From Siphonodentalium dalli (Eukaryota; Mollusca; Scaphopoda; Gadilida; Siphonodentaliidae): a stretch of DNA of 64,000 nt. The stretch is taken from positions 114,803,195 through 114,867,194 of the forward strand of contig CP136065.1 of the NCBI GenBank assembly GCA_032622095.1. The letters run 5' to 3'. The notes beneath the pieces were generated by a model. It saw nothing but the letters and a program-made list of their open reading frames with translations. It searched no databases and had not been told where the DNA came from. Position numbers and translations under genes: made by a program. Below, piece after piece: positions 13,701 through 28,700 of the stretch; the stretch's first letter is position 1; every line of letters starts with the position of its first letter.

Positions 13701-16700
13701 GTTTTGTGTCAGAGAAAATTTAGGTCGAGTGTTTAGTTTCTCACAAAAAGAACAGTGAATTGTTTATAAGCAGAGTCGCGATAATGCGTCGATACTTTAT
13801 TTAGATTCACGCGCATTATACATCGGTTGGAAAACCCTTTATTTGGTGCATCTACAACTTACAATTCGCAATACTATCACATAGTAAATTCCTTACTTGG
13901 TATGTATTGCCATATATAGGTTAGGAGAAAATATTAACTGGATTGAAAAATATTCATCTCTTTTCAAGAACAATTATATTATGTACATGTTTTCTCTGAT
14001 CATTTCCCAATCATGAAGTAACTTGGATTAGCTGGATTTTGAACCCACAGCGGGTAGAATGGGTCGATTAAAATCAAATTTTGTGTGATTTGAATGCGAT
14101 TGTTGATGGCGCCAATAATTTTACCTTCGCCTTCCACAGCGAACAGAACATTTTCATTTGACGATCCTGTAGTTCCGAGTGTTTTTCTATAAACATATGG
14201 TTTTGTAACCGTTTTTGATGTTTGTTTACATAACAAAGCATACAAATGTGACAATAACATGCAATGTATGAGATATTTATGATTGGTATAAGAACAATAT
14301 ATGTCTATTATTTAATATTTTGTGTTTATGGCAGTTTTAGCCGATGTGACTATTTTAACAGCTAAACCCACCGCGAAGGCCACCCCTATCTTTATGTTAA
14401 CTTAAGCCACATAGTTCTGTTGTCAATGTAGAGTGGACACTCAAAAATTAAATGAAAGTGTCAATGACACTGTAGCTCAACTTGGAAAGGGAATAATTTA
14501 ATGTATTACAGTCAATGGAGTGATTAGGAATGTTGAGTAAAATCCAAGATGGCTGCTGGCGGCCATGTTTTCGGCCGAATGACCCCAAAATGAGTCGTTC
14601 CCATCTACATGTCATCGTTAACATCCATGACAAATTTTATGACGATCAGACTAAAGGTACGACCTCTAGCATGTGCTAAATGATTTAGTCATACAAAGAG
14701 TAAAATCCAAGATGGCTGCTGGCGGCCATGTTTTTTTGCAGAATGACCCCAAAATTACTCGTTCCCATCTACATGTCAATATTAACATCCATGACAAATT
14801 TCATGATGATCAGACGAACAGTACGACCTGTGGCCCGTGCTAATGGATTGAATTTTGAAAACAAAGATGGCCACTGACGGCCATGTTTTTTGTCCGAATG
14901 ACCCCAAAATGACTCGTTCCCATCTACATTCCAATTTCAACAGCCATGACAAATTTCATGATTATCAGACTAAAGGTACGACCTGTAGCCCGTGCTAAAT
15001 GATTTAGTCATACAAAGAGTAAAATCCAAGACGGCTGCTGGCGGCCATGTTTTTTGCCCGAATAACCCAAAAATGACTCGTTCCCATCTACATGTCATTG
15101 TTAACATCCATGACAAATTTTATGATGATCAGACCAAAGGTACGACCTGTAGCCCGTGCTAAAGGATTTAGTCATGCAAAGAGTAAAATCCAAGATGGCT
15201 GCTGGCGGCCATGTTTTTTTGGCCGAATGACCCCAAAATTACTCGTTCCCATCTACATGTCAATATTAACATCCATGACAAATTTAATGACGATCAGACG
15301 AACAGTACGGCCTGTAGCCCGTGCTAATGGATTGAATTTTGAAATCTAAGATGGCAGCTGGTGGCCATTGTTTTTTTTCCGAATGACCCCAAAATGAATC
15401 ATTCCGGTACAAATGTTGATGTCAACAGCTATGACAAATTTCATAATGATCCGATCAAAGGTACGACCTGTAGCCTCTATTGTTGACGCCTTACGCACAC
15501 ACGGACGACAAAGTCATGGCAATAGCTCAAACTTTACAAAGTAAAGTTGAGCTAATAATATTCATCCTCACATGGATGACCGCATACACAATTTGCATTT
15601 TAATACAAATTACTTCATTCATATAGTCAAAAGCATGGTACAAGGCAGTAACTTGCCAACTTCAAAAACTCCCCCATCTGGTGTCATCTTGAACATTGAC
15701 CATCTACAATAAAATTTTAACATTCCTTCATAAAAAAAAACAACTGATGGTTTCTTTTGCTTTTAATGTATGTTCTTCAGTAAATATGTACCTTACAAGC
15801 TGTATTTTCAGTTGCTTAAATAATCAAATTCACATGAAAATGAGGCCGTTCAATTTAATTTAGCTATCTGCCCAAAATTTGTCTTATCAACCAGTTCCTG
15901 TTTCGTCTCCTGGAAAAAAATTGGGGGGGGGGGGTGGTTATAGAAATTAGCAGTTTCCGTCCAGTTTTCCGTTTGTCCAAAATATTTTAATGTCCCGATG
16001 ATAACTTGAAAAATATTAGAATTTTTTAAAACTTGCTACGTGGTATTCATAACAGAAAGTCCAAATATGGGTCCGGCTCAGCCACTTCTGACAGAGTTAT
16101 GCTCTTTTCAACTTCGAATTTGCTGAATTTCAAGGTACAGTTATCTGATAGCTTTCAAACTTTTTATGTGTATCCACTCATTCAATAACAACTTTCTGGG
16201 GAAAGCAGGGGGGGGGGGTCGGAAATTTTTTCCAGGCACGTATGATGGGGTGTGGTGTCTCTTGGGTCCAAAAAGCAGTTTTTTCCATATGCCAAATTTT
16301 TTTTCCATTCCTGCTATTGAGTCTTATTTTGATGTGTTTTGAACAGAAACGGGTCATATATAGTTAATTGTAATGCTATGCTACATATAGAGGTTATCAG
16401 AAGTTGGATCAGTTGCACAATGGCCAACAATAACCCAAATTCAACTTGATAGAACTAGAAACTGCGCTATTGGAAAAATAAAATTTAATCAGGATTCCAT
16501 CTACTGATACAACAAAATAAGAATAACTATGCAGAACTCAGCTGAAAATAAGTAATAAAATTAAAGCACACTTGACCATATGTGACATGGAAATAAAGAT
16601 ATAATAAATAATGGAATAAAATAGACTTTTGACAACGTAAAACATAAAATCTTAACAAATAAATTGAAGGCCAGCCAGGCCAGCTTGAACAATTTCACAT

Positions 16701-19700
16701 TGTTTTCCATGTTAATGTGGATCAGCTTGTAATGTTAATCACAGTAACGAAGATTTTATCGTCACTGATATCGTGAGCAAAAAAAGAAGTGAAATTGGGC
16801 TATCCATCCATATTATTCCCAATTATTACGAAGCCTATTACTTCAGGCAGTGGCTACCAGCCTGCCATTACACGCTATAACATGTTTCCTCAGTTCTGGT
16901 TTCTGAGATGCCCCAAGAAGAGTATATCATGGTTATGTTTGGTATTAGCATTATTCTTCAAACTGGGATGAACTGGGATGAACAGTTGTATTTCCACATG
17001 TTTTGATAAACAATTTGATTCCAGCAATACAGTAATGCCCTAATTAAACGACTCCATAACCACAGCAGAATAATGAGTAATTTTTCACAATTTAGTCGGA
17101 AATATGGCTTGTTGTCATTCATCGGAAAGCTCTCACCGAGAGCTTTCCGATGAATGACAACAAGCCATATTTCCGACTAAATCCTGAAAAATTACCTATT
17201 ATTCTGCTGTGTTTATGGAGTCGATTAATTAGGGCATTACTGTATATCACATAGCAAATATCAAAATATCAAATAATCTGAAATTTGTTGTACCGGTACC
17301 ATGTATTATGTAGAATACTCAAATGTGATTATGTGACTAGATCATGTGACTATATATTATGAAAATGAATGTTAATAAAAACTTTGGCACTCTGTCTATA
17401 TATCCCTTGAAATGTGATTATGTTGACACATTTCTTGATTAATGACACTTATATAATAAATTCAAATAGTATCGTTATCTCATTATGCACTGTTCTATTC
17501 AAATATCGCGCAATAAATTATGATAATGCAGGATAATCAGTTATTTGGTTGCTCAATTGATAATTTTCTCAAATTTAGGGGGGTGGGTGTCCAAAACTGT
17601 CCGGAAAAAACTTCCTGAAACGGAAAAAAAAAGGGTGGGTGTCCCAAATTGCCTGGAAAAAAAGGCCGGAAACGGAAGAAATTGGGTGGGTGGGTGGTCC
17701 GAGGCCGGAAAAAATAAAAATCATCATACGTGCCTGGAATTTTTTTCCGACCCCCCCCCCCCCCCTGGGGAAAGGCCCAAATTGGTGCAGAAATCAGGTT
17801 TACCCCAATTTTTGGCCTGAGTTATGGCCCTTTGTAATTTTTCAAGATTTTTGTGTCTGTCCAGCTTTTCTGCTGATGTTTTTAACCACTATTGAATGAC
17901 TGATCTTATGAGATTGCAGAGATCCTCAATATTTGGTTTCCTACCTGCCCATGTTTGAATTTGCACTGTGGGGGACATGCCAGCACTGCCTGTACAACCT
18001 CTTATATGAATTTGTTTCCTTGAGAATATCAAGGATATAAATTATTTCAAAATCTCCCACAATTACTAGATGGGAGCCAAATAATATATTGTTCGTCAAA
18101 CAAAAACACATGGGGAAGGGGGCAATGTTCTCAAAATATCCCACAATTCATCACAATATAAAGAACTTGATGGGTGCCACAGAATATATTTCTCATCAAC
18201 CAAAAACACTTGGGTGCTCTAAAGAGCTGATTGGGGGGGGGGGGGGGTGGGGGTGGGTTAATCACCTCTTTATTTTGTAATTGACACTTCAATTCAGTAC
18301 TGAACTCATTATCTTTACAGGTATTTGTCATGGGCCTTGGATACAAACACAGAAGAAAGAGAAAAGGGCAAAACTGTTGAAGTTGGACGAGCATATTTTG
18401 AAACTGAGTTCAAACATTTCACAATATTAGATGCTCCAGGTCATAAAAGTTTTGTTCCAAACATGATTGGTGGTGCCTCACAAGCTGATCTTGCAGTGCT
18501 GGTAAGCAAACTATTCAAACTCAATTCATGGATGGTGTACAGTAATGCCCTAAATAATCGACTCCTTGACCACAGCAGTATTATGGGTAATTTTTCAGGA
18601 TTTAGTCAGAAATATGGCTCCGATGAATGGCAACAAGCCATATTTCCGATTAAATCCTAAAAAAATACCCATAATTCTGTTGTGTTAAGGAGTCGATTAT
18701 TGAGGGCATTACTGTATCTCTTCCCTTGGCTACATGTATTGATTGAGGAACATTAAATAATAACTAGAGAATATCAGAGGGACCAGTAGTCAACAGGCGA
18801 TTTTATCATTACAAATAAAGTTTGATTTTGTATTGATCTACTAATTCAATCTAACTGGGACAGAACATTTTTCCATTTAAAAAATAAAACACTTTACCTG
18901 TGATGTGTGTATATTATATTAATCTATCTTTCAAACAACTTTAATGTTTCTCTTGTGTGTGCAGCTGGTGAGTCTGTGTTTTTTAGTTGAATTTTTTGTT
19001 TTTTTATCAAAAACTTTTTGTTTGACGTGGGATGGCTTGTGGGTGGTGTTAGAGGTATATTCGCAGAGACTTACATAAAATGTATTTGGTGATAATCGCT
19101 CATGATCGCCAACTCGTCCACCGGAAGTTGACTTCTCTCTCAGGTGCCCTCGATCTACTCCATACATGTATGATCCATAGTTCGACAGGTGGCGGCCCTA
19201 TACCTATACCTATACAACATAGATGTTTAATTTTGGTTTTTGAGTTAATTGTCTTGTGCTGCAGACAGAAAATCAGGTCCGCCCAACTTTCTAACCAGAG
19301 TTATGGCACTTGTTTCTACCACGCTTCGAGTTGTACTTGTTTTAATTGTTCTTTGTATTTCAGGTAATATCTGCAAGAAAGGGTGAATTTGAAACTGGTT
19401 TTGAGAGGGGAGGGCAAACTAGAGAACATGCCATGTTGGCAAAGACAGCCGGTGTCAAGCAACTAATAGTGCTAGTCAATAAAATGGATGACCCAACAGT
19501 GGAGTGGTCAGAAACAAGGTAATAGAAACAACTTTATTTTAGGAGAAATGAATTGAAGAAAAAAAAACAATATAGGGTACAATTGTTTTTGAAATTTGGT
19601 ATGGATGTTCACTACTATGAGGACATTCAATAGAGGGTTCCATTGTTCTGTTCCGCTTTTCCATTCTAGAGTTATTCATCTTTGTTTATCTGGAAATGTT

Positions 19701-22700
19701 GGCTGTTTGGTCCATCCGATGTCTGTTCAGGTCATAACTTGAACAGTAATGCTCAGATCTCAATGAAATTTTGTATGGATGTTCACCACTATGATGGCAC
19801 ATTCAACTGTTTTGTTTTGGTTTTTTGTTCTAAAGTAATTCATCTTTGTTTATATGAAAATGCTGATTTTTGTTTTTAAATGCTTACTTTACAGTCCGTA
19901 TGTCTGAGTATATCAGTCACAGGTTATAGATATGCCCACACTAGGCGGTATGCCACAAGGGGGTATATACCGGACGACAGTCCATCTCTTGTTGTCTCTG
20001 CAGGTACACTGAGTGCAAAGAAAAGCTCATTCCATACCTGAAGAAATGTGGATTCAATCCTAAGACAGATATACATTTCATGCCTGTATCAGGCCTAACA
20101 GGAGAAGGCCTCAAAGACCCATCATCAGATATTCTCTGTCCCTGGTACAGGTAAGTCTACAATATGTACTTCGTTATGTAACACATAACAAAAATAGCAG
20201 TCTGGGACAGCCTATATTTAAGTTATAGTAAGTCTGGGACAGCCTTATTTAAGTTATAGTGAGTAGATAGTCTCTACACATGTATTCAAACCAAGAAATG
20301 GTGTTGTTTAGGGTTTGTGATTGAGTGCGGTAATATCTAACCCAAACCAACAGGAGTGCGGCTCTATATGTATTAATTACCACAAACAAAAGCTCTTCTA
20401 ATTGACTTTTTTAGCTCACCTTTATTTTGTAAAGTTTGAGCTATTGCCATGGCTTGGTATCCATCATCTGTGTGTGCGTGCGTGCATGTATGAGGCATCA
20501 ACAATACAGCTACAGGTCATACCTTTGGTCGGATCATTATGAAACTTTGTCATAGCTGTTGACATTGACATGTAGATTGGAACGAGTCATTTTGGGATCA
20601 TTCGGGGAAAAAAACACGGCCGCCAGTGGCCATCTTGGATTTCAAAATTCAATCTATTAGCACAGGCTACAGGTCGTACTGTTCGTCTCATCATCATGTA
20701 ATTTGTCATGGATATTAATATTGACATGCAGATGGGAAAAAGTCATTTTGGGGTCGTTCAGCCAAAAAACATGGCTGCCAGCAGCCATCTTGGATTTTAC
20801 TCTTTGCATGACTAAATCATTTGGCACGGGCTACAGGTCGTACCTTTGGTCGGATCATTATGAAATTTGTCATGGCTGTTGACATTGACTTGCAGATGGG
20901 AAAGAGTCATTTTGGGGTCATTTGGAATGTTTTGATTTCAAAATTCAATCCATTAGCATGGGCTACGGGCCGGAGTGTGTTTATCTGATCATCATACCTT
21001 TGGTCGAATCATGAAATTTGTCATGGATGTTAACAAGACATGTAGATGGGAACGAGTCATTTTGGGGTCATTCGGCAGAAAACATGGCCACCTGCAGCCA
21101 TCTTGGATTTTACTCTTTGCATGAATTAATCCTTTGGCATGGGTTACAGGTCGTACCTTTGGTCGGATCATCATGAAATTTGTCACGGATGTTGACAATC
21201 ACATACAGATGGGAATGAGTCATTTTGGGGTCATTCGGCAAAAAACATGGCTGCCAACAGCCATCTTGGATTTTACAGGTCGTACCTTTGGTCAGATAAT
21301 CATGAAATTTGTCATGGATGTTAATATTGACATGTAGACACAAGTCATTTTAGGGTAATTCGGCCATAAAACATGGCTGCTGGCAGCCGTCTTGGATTTT
21401 ACTCTTTGCATGACTAAATCCTTTGGTACGGGCTACAGGTCGTACCTTTGGTCGGAGCATCATGAAATTTGTCATGAATTTCATTGGGAAACATAGCCGT
21501 CAGCAACTATCTTGGATTTACTTTATATATATCTCTTCATGTTGATAAACTAATATTACTTAGACCTTTCAATTTTCCGCATTCCTAATCACTCCATTGA
21601 CTGTAACACATGAAATTATTCCCTTTCCAAGTTGAGCTACAGTATCATTGACACTCATTTGTTTTGTAATGATTTTGACTTCACAAACTTCTGAAATTCT
21701 AGTTATTTTACCGTTTACTCTTTTAGTGCTGGAGTAATGTTACGCATATTTATACCGCCATCCAAAAGATGCGGGGTATACTAGATTACATGCCTCTGTG
21801 CATCCATCCATGCATGCATGCATGGGGGCATCCGTCCCAGATGGTTTCCGGATGATAACTTTAGTTTTAGTTATCCAATTGTTTTAAAATTTTGTATGTG
21901 GATTACACACAGGTCAAGTTTGAATTTGTGTTCTGTCTCGATGGAGTTACTTATCACTCCATTGACTTCATTTTTTATTTCAGAGGACCCTCTTTAATAC
22001 AGTATCTCGATAACTTAGGTTCCATGAACAGAGACCCCACAGCACCTGTCCGATTTCCTATTGTTGATAGATACAAGGTTTGTATTTATACTAGGTATAA
22101 TTATACTCCCATCCGTCTGTCCATGCGTCCGTCCACTCATATATCTCTATCAAAGTTATCTTGCCCACTGAACTATATGGTATATTCCCAATTTAACTAG
22201 GAAGGGTTAACACCCCTGAGTTGAAAACGGTACGAAAATTCTATGGTACATTTTATCATGGTTCATGACCTCCTATAACATCCGGCCACGTGATCTCCGA
22301 TTCCACATTTAAGCAATCGCCAGATTGGTTCATTCTCTCTTTTCCTAGTTGCTATCTGGAGGAACATCTCCTAAAATCGAAGCTTAGTGTTGACAGTTTT
22401 TTGTATTATACAAAGAACATTATTTCCTTTGGTTATTGTTGATTGTGTGTATTCGACACAGACTACGCGAGTAGACACGCGTATTTATAGCATTTTAATA
22501 TTATAATGTAATCGGCTTTGTCAGTTTGGATGGGGGGGGGGGGGGGGGGGGGAATTGTTTCATTTTAACGAAATTTTGTTGTCCAGATTTTAAAACAGCT
22601 GATAAAAATCATACAAGATGGCATCTTTCGCTAATATTTGTCACTGAACGGACAAATAATAGATGCACATTTGGATATGACTAAAAACGCTCATAGTTTC

Positions 22701-25700
22701 TTTATAGCAAGAATCTATTGCATACATGTGCGACTTATTCTATGGTCTAACGAGCGCCAAGTGCTTGGATTGTACAGTAACGGTATCACGAAATTAGGTG
22801 ACTTAGTTTCGGCCGTCTGACAGCATTATAGCTACAATATTTATTTATTTATACTATGACATTCGTCGTCTGGTGTACAACTGACGGAAGCAGTATTTAA
22901 CTCTTGTGAAATAGGATTGTAATGCATATATCCCGTGTGTAAATTTGTACTTGTTAAAATTTTTCAACTTAATAATATTGATTATTGTATTAAAAAATGA
23001 TATCGTCCAAACCAAGGTTATTCGACAGTCAAAAACAATCGATTAGCTTATTGCCGTTAGTCGCCACAGCCATGGTGCTTATCAACATAACACAAAAATA
23101 ACAGGTGTATTTTTTATTGTTAGCAATTGTCAAAGAGACATGATGGGACAGTGCAATCACACTCAATAAATGGAGCAGAGTGGTGCAGTGGTAGCATTCT
23201 GAGCCCATAACCCAGAGGTCCGAGGATAAAAAAAGAATGCTCGCGAGTCGCAGGGTGTCGCTAAACCCGAAGGCGCAATGAAAGTGAAGGCCACTCTCCG
23301 AGTGCTAGCCGAGGTGGGATCCGCGTCTTCTTCGCTGCGCACCACCGGCCGGTGTCGGTCTCCGCGTGTCGGCAGGGCAGGCGATGCCTAGCAAGAGCGA
23401 GCACAAAGAAACCTTCTCAGGGCAGGGAAGTCGGTGGCCGAGAGGTAGCGTACTGGTCTCTCGTGCTAGCGGACCGGGGATCGCAACCTGGTCCTGGGTA
23501 TTCTGACAAAAATCAGAACTCGGTCAGATACCAAGCTTATCAGGCTGAAAAGTCTCATTCAAGATCACTGAATAAAGATCCGAATGCAAAATGCCGACTT
23601 CCCCCCCCATTACAACACTTGTCCAGGTATGTTGTCCTGGGTGCAGTACGCTGTCCGATCGGGTGGCGGACATTAATGGCTGACCCGTGTACAAGACTCA
23701 GTGTGTGCACGTTAAAGAACGCTGCTGGAGTCACCACAGGGTTATAAAGTTACTCGGCCTGGTCTAGTGCGTCTACAACCAGAATTGGTTCCTGCACTGG
23801 AATATCTACAGATACAGATAACTGCTACACGATGTAAGACCAGGTACAGAAGATCTCCTTCCCTGTAGCTCTCCTAGAGATGCATTTCCCCTCGTTTCGA
23901 GGGTTCACTAGTCGATGGTGATCCCCTCTTTGGCTTTGCGACTCGGGGCGATAGTTACCTCAAACACGGAGCGGGAGGGGCAACCCATCCAGCCACAATA
24001 GTGGGCGCCATGGACTATCATACGGGACGCCTATCTACTCAAGCCTCGGGTCGACCGTTGGGTTGGTGTGCCCAGGTACGGCCGTGGCTTCTCATCTAAC
24101 ATTTGAAACATGCCGTCCATCGCTACAAGTCACCATCTCGGGGTCAGCATGGCTGGGGGTTCACCCTGTCCCTATGATAATCGTATATGCCTTCGGTCCC
24201 TGCTGGGCTTGGGCTGGGGCCGAAATTCCCAAGCATGCTTCCTCCTTGTTGGCCAACTCCATGTCCGTGGGCCTGGAATTCCAGTTACTGGCCGCCTTCT
24301 GATCAATAGCAGCCAGTACCTTCGGGTTTGAATCTGGATGCACAATAATTTGTTCCCCGATGCCGTTCTAGTATGAGGCATGCTTCGGATCCTGCCCCTC
24401 ATAACAACCCATCACCAGTTCGGACGGATGAAGATCGGGATCGGGACAAGCTGTATCCCCGAGGTGAAAAGGCTTTGGACATTCCTTTGGGGTCACCTAT
24501 ACATGCGCTCATGAGGGAGTCAGATAGTTGTTCGGGGTTCTCTGATGCAGACAGGTGTCGCCGTAGCCAAGTGGTTATGCCATCAGACTGGCGACATGGG
24601 ATCGAACCAGGTATTCAAAAGTTTTATTGTTCTCGGATTGTGCAGAGTTCAACTACTTGCTTTATAAATTGTTGCCTCTTTCAATGTGCCATCCAGCTCC
24701 TGCGATGTCATGGTCATTGCTGGAATAGAGTGTCGCCTGTGTCGATAGTCTTCAGGAATAATCTTGGATGATGGGTCAGTCATATCACTAAGGGTGGTAA
24801 TGATACAATGTGTCACTATATGAATACATCCTAGAGATATGCTCCATCTTCAGAAAGCAACAGATTTCCTATCTTCACGATTCACATTAATAACGTTGTG
24901 CGCACTTCATACAGACAGAAGATCCTTGCCAGATGCTTCCCCTCGTGCGAGATATTCACTAGCATTGGGTGTAGGATGCCAGATCATATGATCCGCCCAC
25001 TAGATTCGCACTTCGGGCGATGGTTGTCTCAAGAACAAGGTACAATCGGAGGGGCACCCCATCCATCCCAGAAGGGATACCTTGAACCATCGACCCGTCG
25101 GGGTGCCAGTCAGAAGAGCAAGAATGGTTGGGGGGCGCGGTGCGTGAAGATAGGAAATATATATTTCAATTCCTACCTGCCATCGGTTTCTGCTGGTTTT
25201 GGGCTTGTGCCACAATCACGGTGCATGTTTCTCACATTTTTTTCATTCTCCAACTCCATGACATAGGGATCTCGGTTCCCGGCTGCCTTCAAATCATGGA
25301 TACCGCGGCCTGTGATTTTTCAGTTGGGTTTAACTTTAGAGCTGGCCGGTGTTTCAACATATTGAATATTGAAAATGCAAAGCCTTATTGAAACCGTGAG
25401 TAAATTATTAGCTCAACTTTACTTTGTAAAGTTTGAGCTATTGCCATGGCTTTGTCATCCGTCGTCCGTGTGTGCGTGTGTACGTAAGGCGTCAACAATG
25501 CAGGCTACAGGTCATACCTTTGGTCGGATCATTATGAAAATTGTCATAGCTGTTGACATCAACATTTAGACCAGAATGATAAATTTTGGGGTTATTCGGA
25601 AATTAAACATGGCCGCCAGTGGCCATCTTGGATTTCAAAATTCAATCCATTAGCACGGGCTACAGGCCGTACTGTTTGTCTGATCATCATGAAATTTGTC

Positions 25701-28700
25701 ATGGATGTTAATATTGACATGTAGATGGGAACGAGTAATTTTGGGGTCATTCGGCCCAAAAACATGGCTGCCAGCAGCCATCTTGGATTTTACTCTTTGT
25801 ATGACTAAATTCTTTAGCACGGGCTACAGGTCGTACTTTTAGTCTGATCATCATAAAATTTGTCAAGAATGTTAATAATGACATGTAGATGGGAACGAGT
25901 CATTTTGGGGTCATTCGGCCAAAAAACATGGCCGCCAGCAGCCATCTTGGATTTTACTCTTTGTATGACTAAATCTTTTAGCACGGGCTACAGGTCATAC
26001 CTTTAGTCTGATCATCATAAAATTTGTCATGGCTGTTGAAATTGGAATGTAGATGGGAACGAGTCACTTTGGGGTCATTCGGACAAAAAACATGGCCGGC
26101 AGCAGTATTTTCTTACGAAAACTACCTTACCTGACAACCACTATAGAATTACCCCCCTTGGCACGTAATTTCAACTCGCCCGCTTCCGAATGCGACTTTT
26201 AGTCGCAACCGCCGAGATTTACGAACAAGGAAGCGGTAAACGGTATCCCATTCAGAATCCTTTTTGGCGCAGAAAACCTAACAAGGATTTTTCACTCGCT
26301 CTTATAAAAGTTTTTATTTGAGGGTCTTTGAGACTCTCAGAGCTTTTAATTCAGAGTCGGAGAGTAGTATAACACATACTAGAGACGTATATTTAAGATT
26401 AGATCGAAATCCGACGAAAACGAAGATGTATAGAATCAACTTGATAGTGATACGCTTAAAGTTGGGAAATTCTTCCGAAATATTCGACGATGGTGTCAAA
26501 ATCTTAGACAAGAAGAAGAATCGTGATTACACACGATGGATTGAACGATTAAGAAGGTGTCAGCTCTGTTGATGAGCACCGCCCTTCAAATATCGAGAAT
26601 ATGAATGCCAATAGTATGGCGCAAAATATTATTCTGACAGTGGTCAGTGACAGTACTCAGGAATGAGTATACTGTACAGTCTACAGTACAGACTGATTAC
26701 AGATTACACAATTTACAGTACAGTTACTGTTGAAAAAGAATCGGGTGTAACTAATTGGAACTGCCATGCATCTGAACCCATGACACTGAAAGCACTGACT
26801 GAACAAACTACGGTAGCAGATTTCCCAGTGAATGGAGTAACAAATGTTCTTCGATAAAATGAAGGTCATTGACTGGACGGTTACCAGTATACTATATTGC
26901 TCGTACCGGTATGTGCAAGGCTGTATCTTATATACCGTAGCAGTTAAGAGACAATTTCGCTATATCTACCGTACCTGCTTGTAACACCTATATCAGTTTG
27001 TTCCTGAACTTTGTTCCTACTTTTTCGAAGGAAAATTAAGAAACAGATGCAGATCTGTACATATATGATGGACCAGCGTGTTCAACAGCATGTGAAAAGA
27101 GTTCCTAAACATCCACTATGAAGCGAATATGTGACACGGTATTATAAACAGTGTTCCAGTTTAATACAGACACTTACCAGTACAATCCTAAAACGTCAGG
27201 AGTGGACTCCGGGAGGGCATACCTGGTATACATGTGCATATACATAATTACATGTTAACATGTAGATATTACAATCTAGCCCGGCTACTATCAACATGAT
27301 TGGGTAAGTATGATTGAGAAATTGGTTCTGGAGATACCGTTTGGACAACGACAATGAAAGGCTGTCACTTTTCTACTAGCTTTTCAGTAGAAACATTTTT
27401 CAATCAGTATTTCCTCTCGTAATACAAGGAAAGTTCAAATTGGAGAACCTCCATTTTTGTGCATTTTTAATCTATAACTCTTTGGTTAAAACTGAAGACA
27501 ATAGAAATTATACAGACAATGCGAAACGGCTGGTAATTCTGGTAAATCTATTTTTAGATTGGGATTTTCCAGTTTCGCTGTCAACTCATAACTTACTAGT
27601 ATATATCAGTTGGCCACTGTCTGGTTTTAAATTTATACTAGTCTCGGGAACGAATACTTTTTTATATACGGTATATTGTTTGGAAAAAAATTTGTCTGCA
27701 TTACATGTATATCATAAATCAGAAAAAAATTACCACTCTAACATGTTATAGTACAAATCATAATATCTTTAGTATCACCAAACAGTTTGACTATACTAGT
27801 AGGGTCAATTTTGTTGATGCTTATTCCAGCTACCGTAGCACTAATTATGCTTCTATAATAGCATTGCATTGGTTCCAGTGTTCTATTCAATTACCAAATA
27901 GTCTGGTATTATAGTGGTATATGAATTAAATTCACTAAAGACTGTAAATACCATGAAATATTTCACTATTTGGAGTTTTTGGAAGATATGGTACTTTTCA
28001 CTTAGGAAATAGATTTCCTTTTTCATTAAAATTAGGCCAGAATATGACGTTAGTGACTCCAAACTTAGGAAACAAGGGGCTCTCAATATGGGGCGGGGGA
28101 GTCCCCTGAATTAGGCCCGGATACGTGGTAGATAATGTTTAAGACAGTTGGGGTCTTGTATAAGAAGCCACAAGGAATCACCCTTGTGGCAATTTATACA
28201 AGCTCAACGTCTTCAATTAAGCGGCAAGTCGCATGGGCTCCAATAAGCGTAGAATACCGGAGTGACTTCCGAGAGCTACAACATCACTGACAACTAAGGT
28301 CACTCATGCCAAATAGAGTTATCCGCTCCGAGCATGCGCAGAAAATATTGTCATTTCCGTCCATTCCATACTTTTGTCCACAGAGCGAGGACGTAAAATT
28401 TTCCCCGCCCTCCCACCCTACGGTGGCCATGCCATCGGTTCTATCGGTCGTCCTTCCCCCGGCGGCCGCGCACGGTCGCGTGTCCCTTTCTTGTCGCTGG
28501 TGGCTCGCCGCCACGCGCGGCGTTCATAACTCCCCTCGTTTCCCCGTGGTACTCATCGCATCGGCCATCTCTTCTCGGTTCGTGGCTCTTCACCCCCGCT
28601 GGTGCTACCCCATCGCGACTGGTGCCTCTCTCCTGCCGCCCCCTCCTCCCCTCCGCTTCCGCTCTCCCCCCCGGCGATGCTTCATCCGCCGCGGTTGCTA

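Noticed and set aside
14000-14260. 86-codon minus-strand frame as a gene
   Set aside because: Reads plausibly but I recognise no family, it has no splice or start context, and lies between inverted MITE-like ends.
18502-18660. Open frame continuing past the eRF3 exon end
   Set aside because: The real exon stops at 18501 (gtaagc donor); the rest is intron and a palindromic MITE, while the homologous continuation is at 19364.
23174-23227. Functional tRNA-Met gene
   Set aside because: T arm and 3' acceptor strand are missing and replaced by an A run.
23352-23747. 131-codon plus-strand frame
   Set aside because: It runs through the 28S-like and tRNA-SINE segments, so it is a chance frame in RNA-derived sequence.
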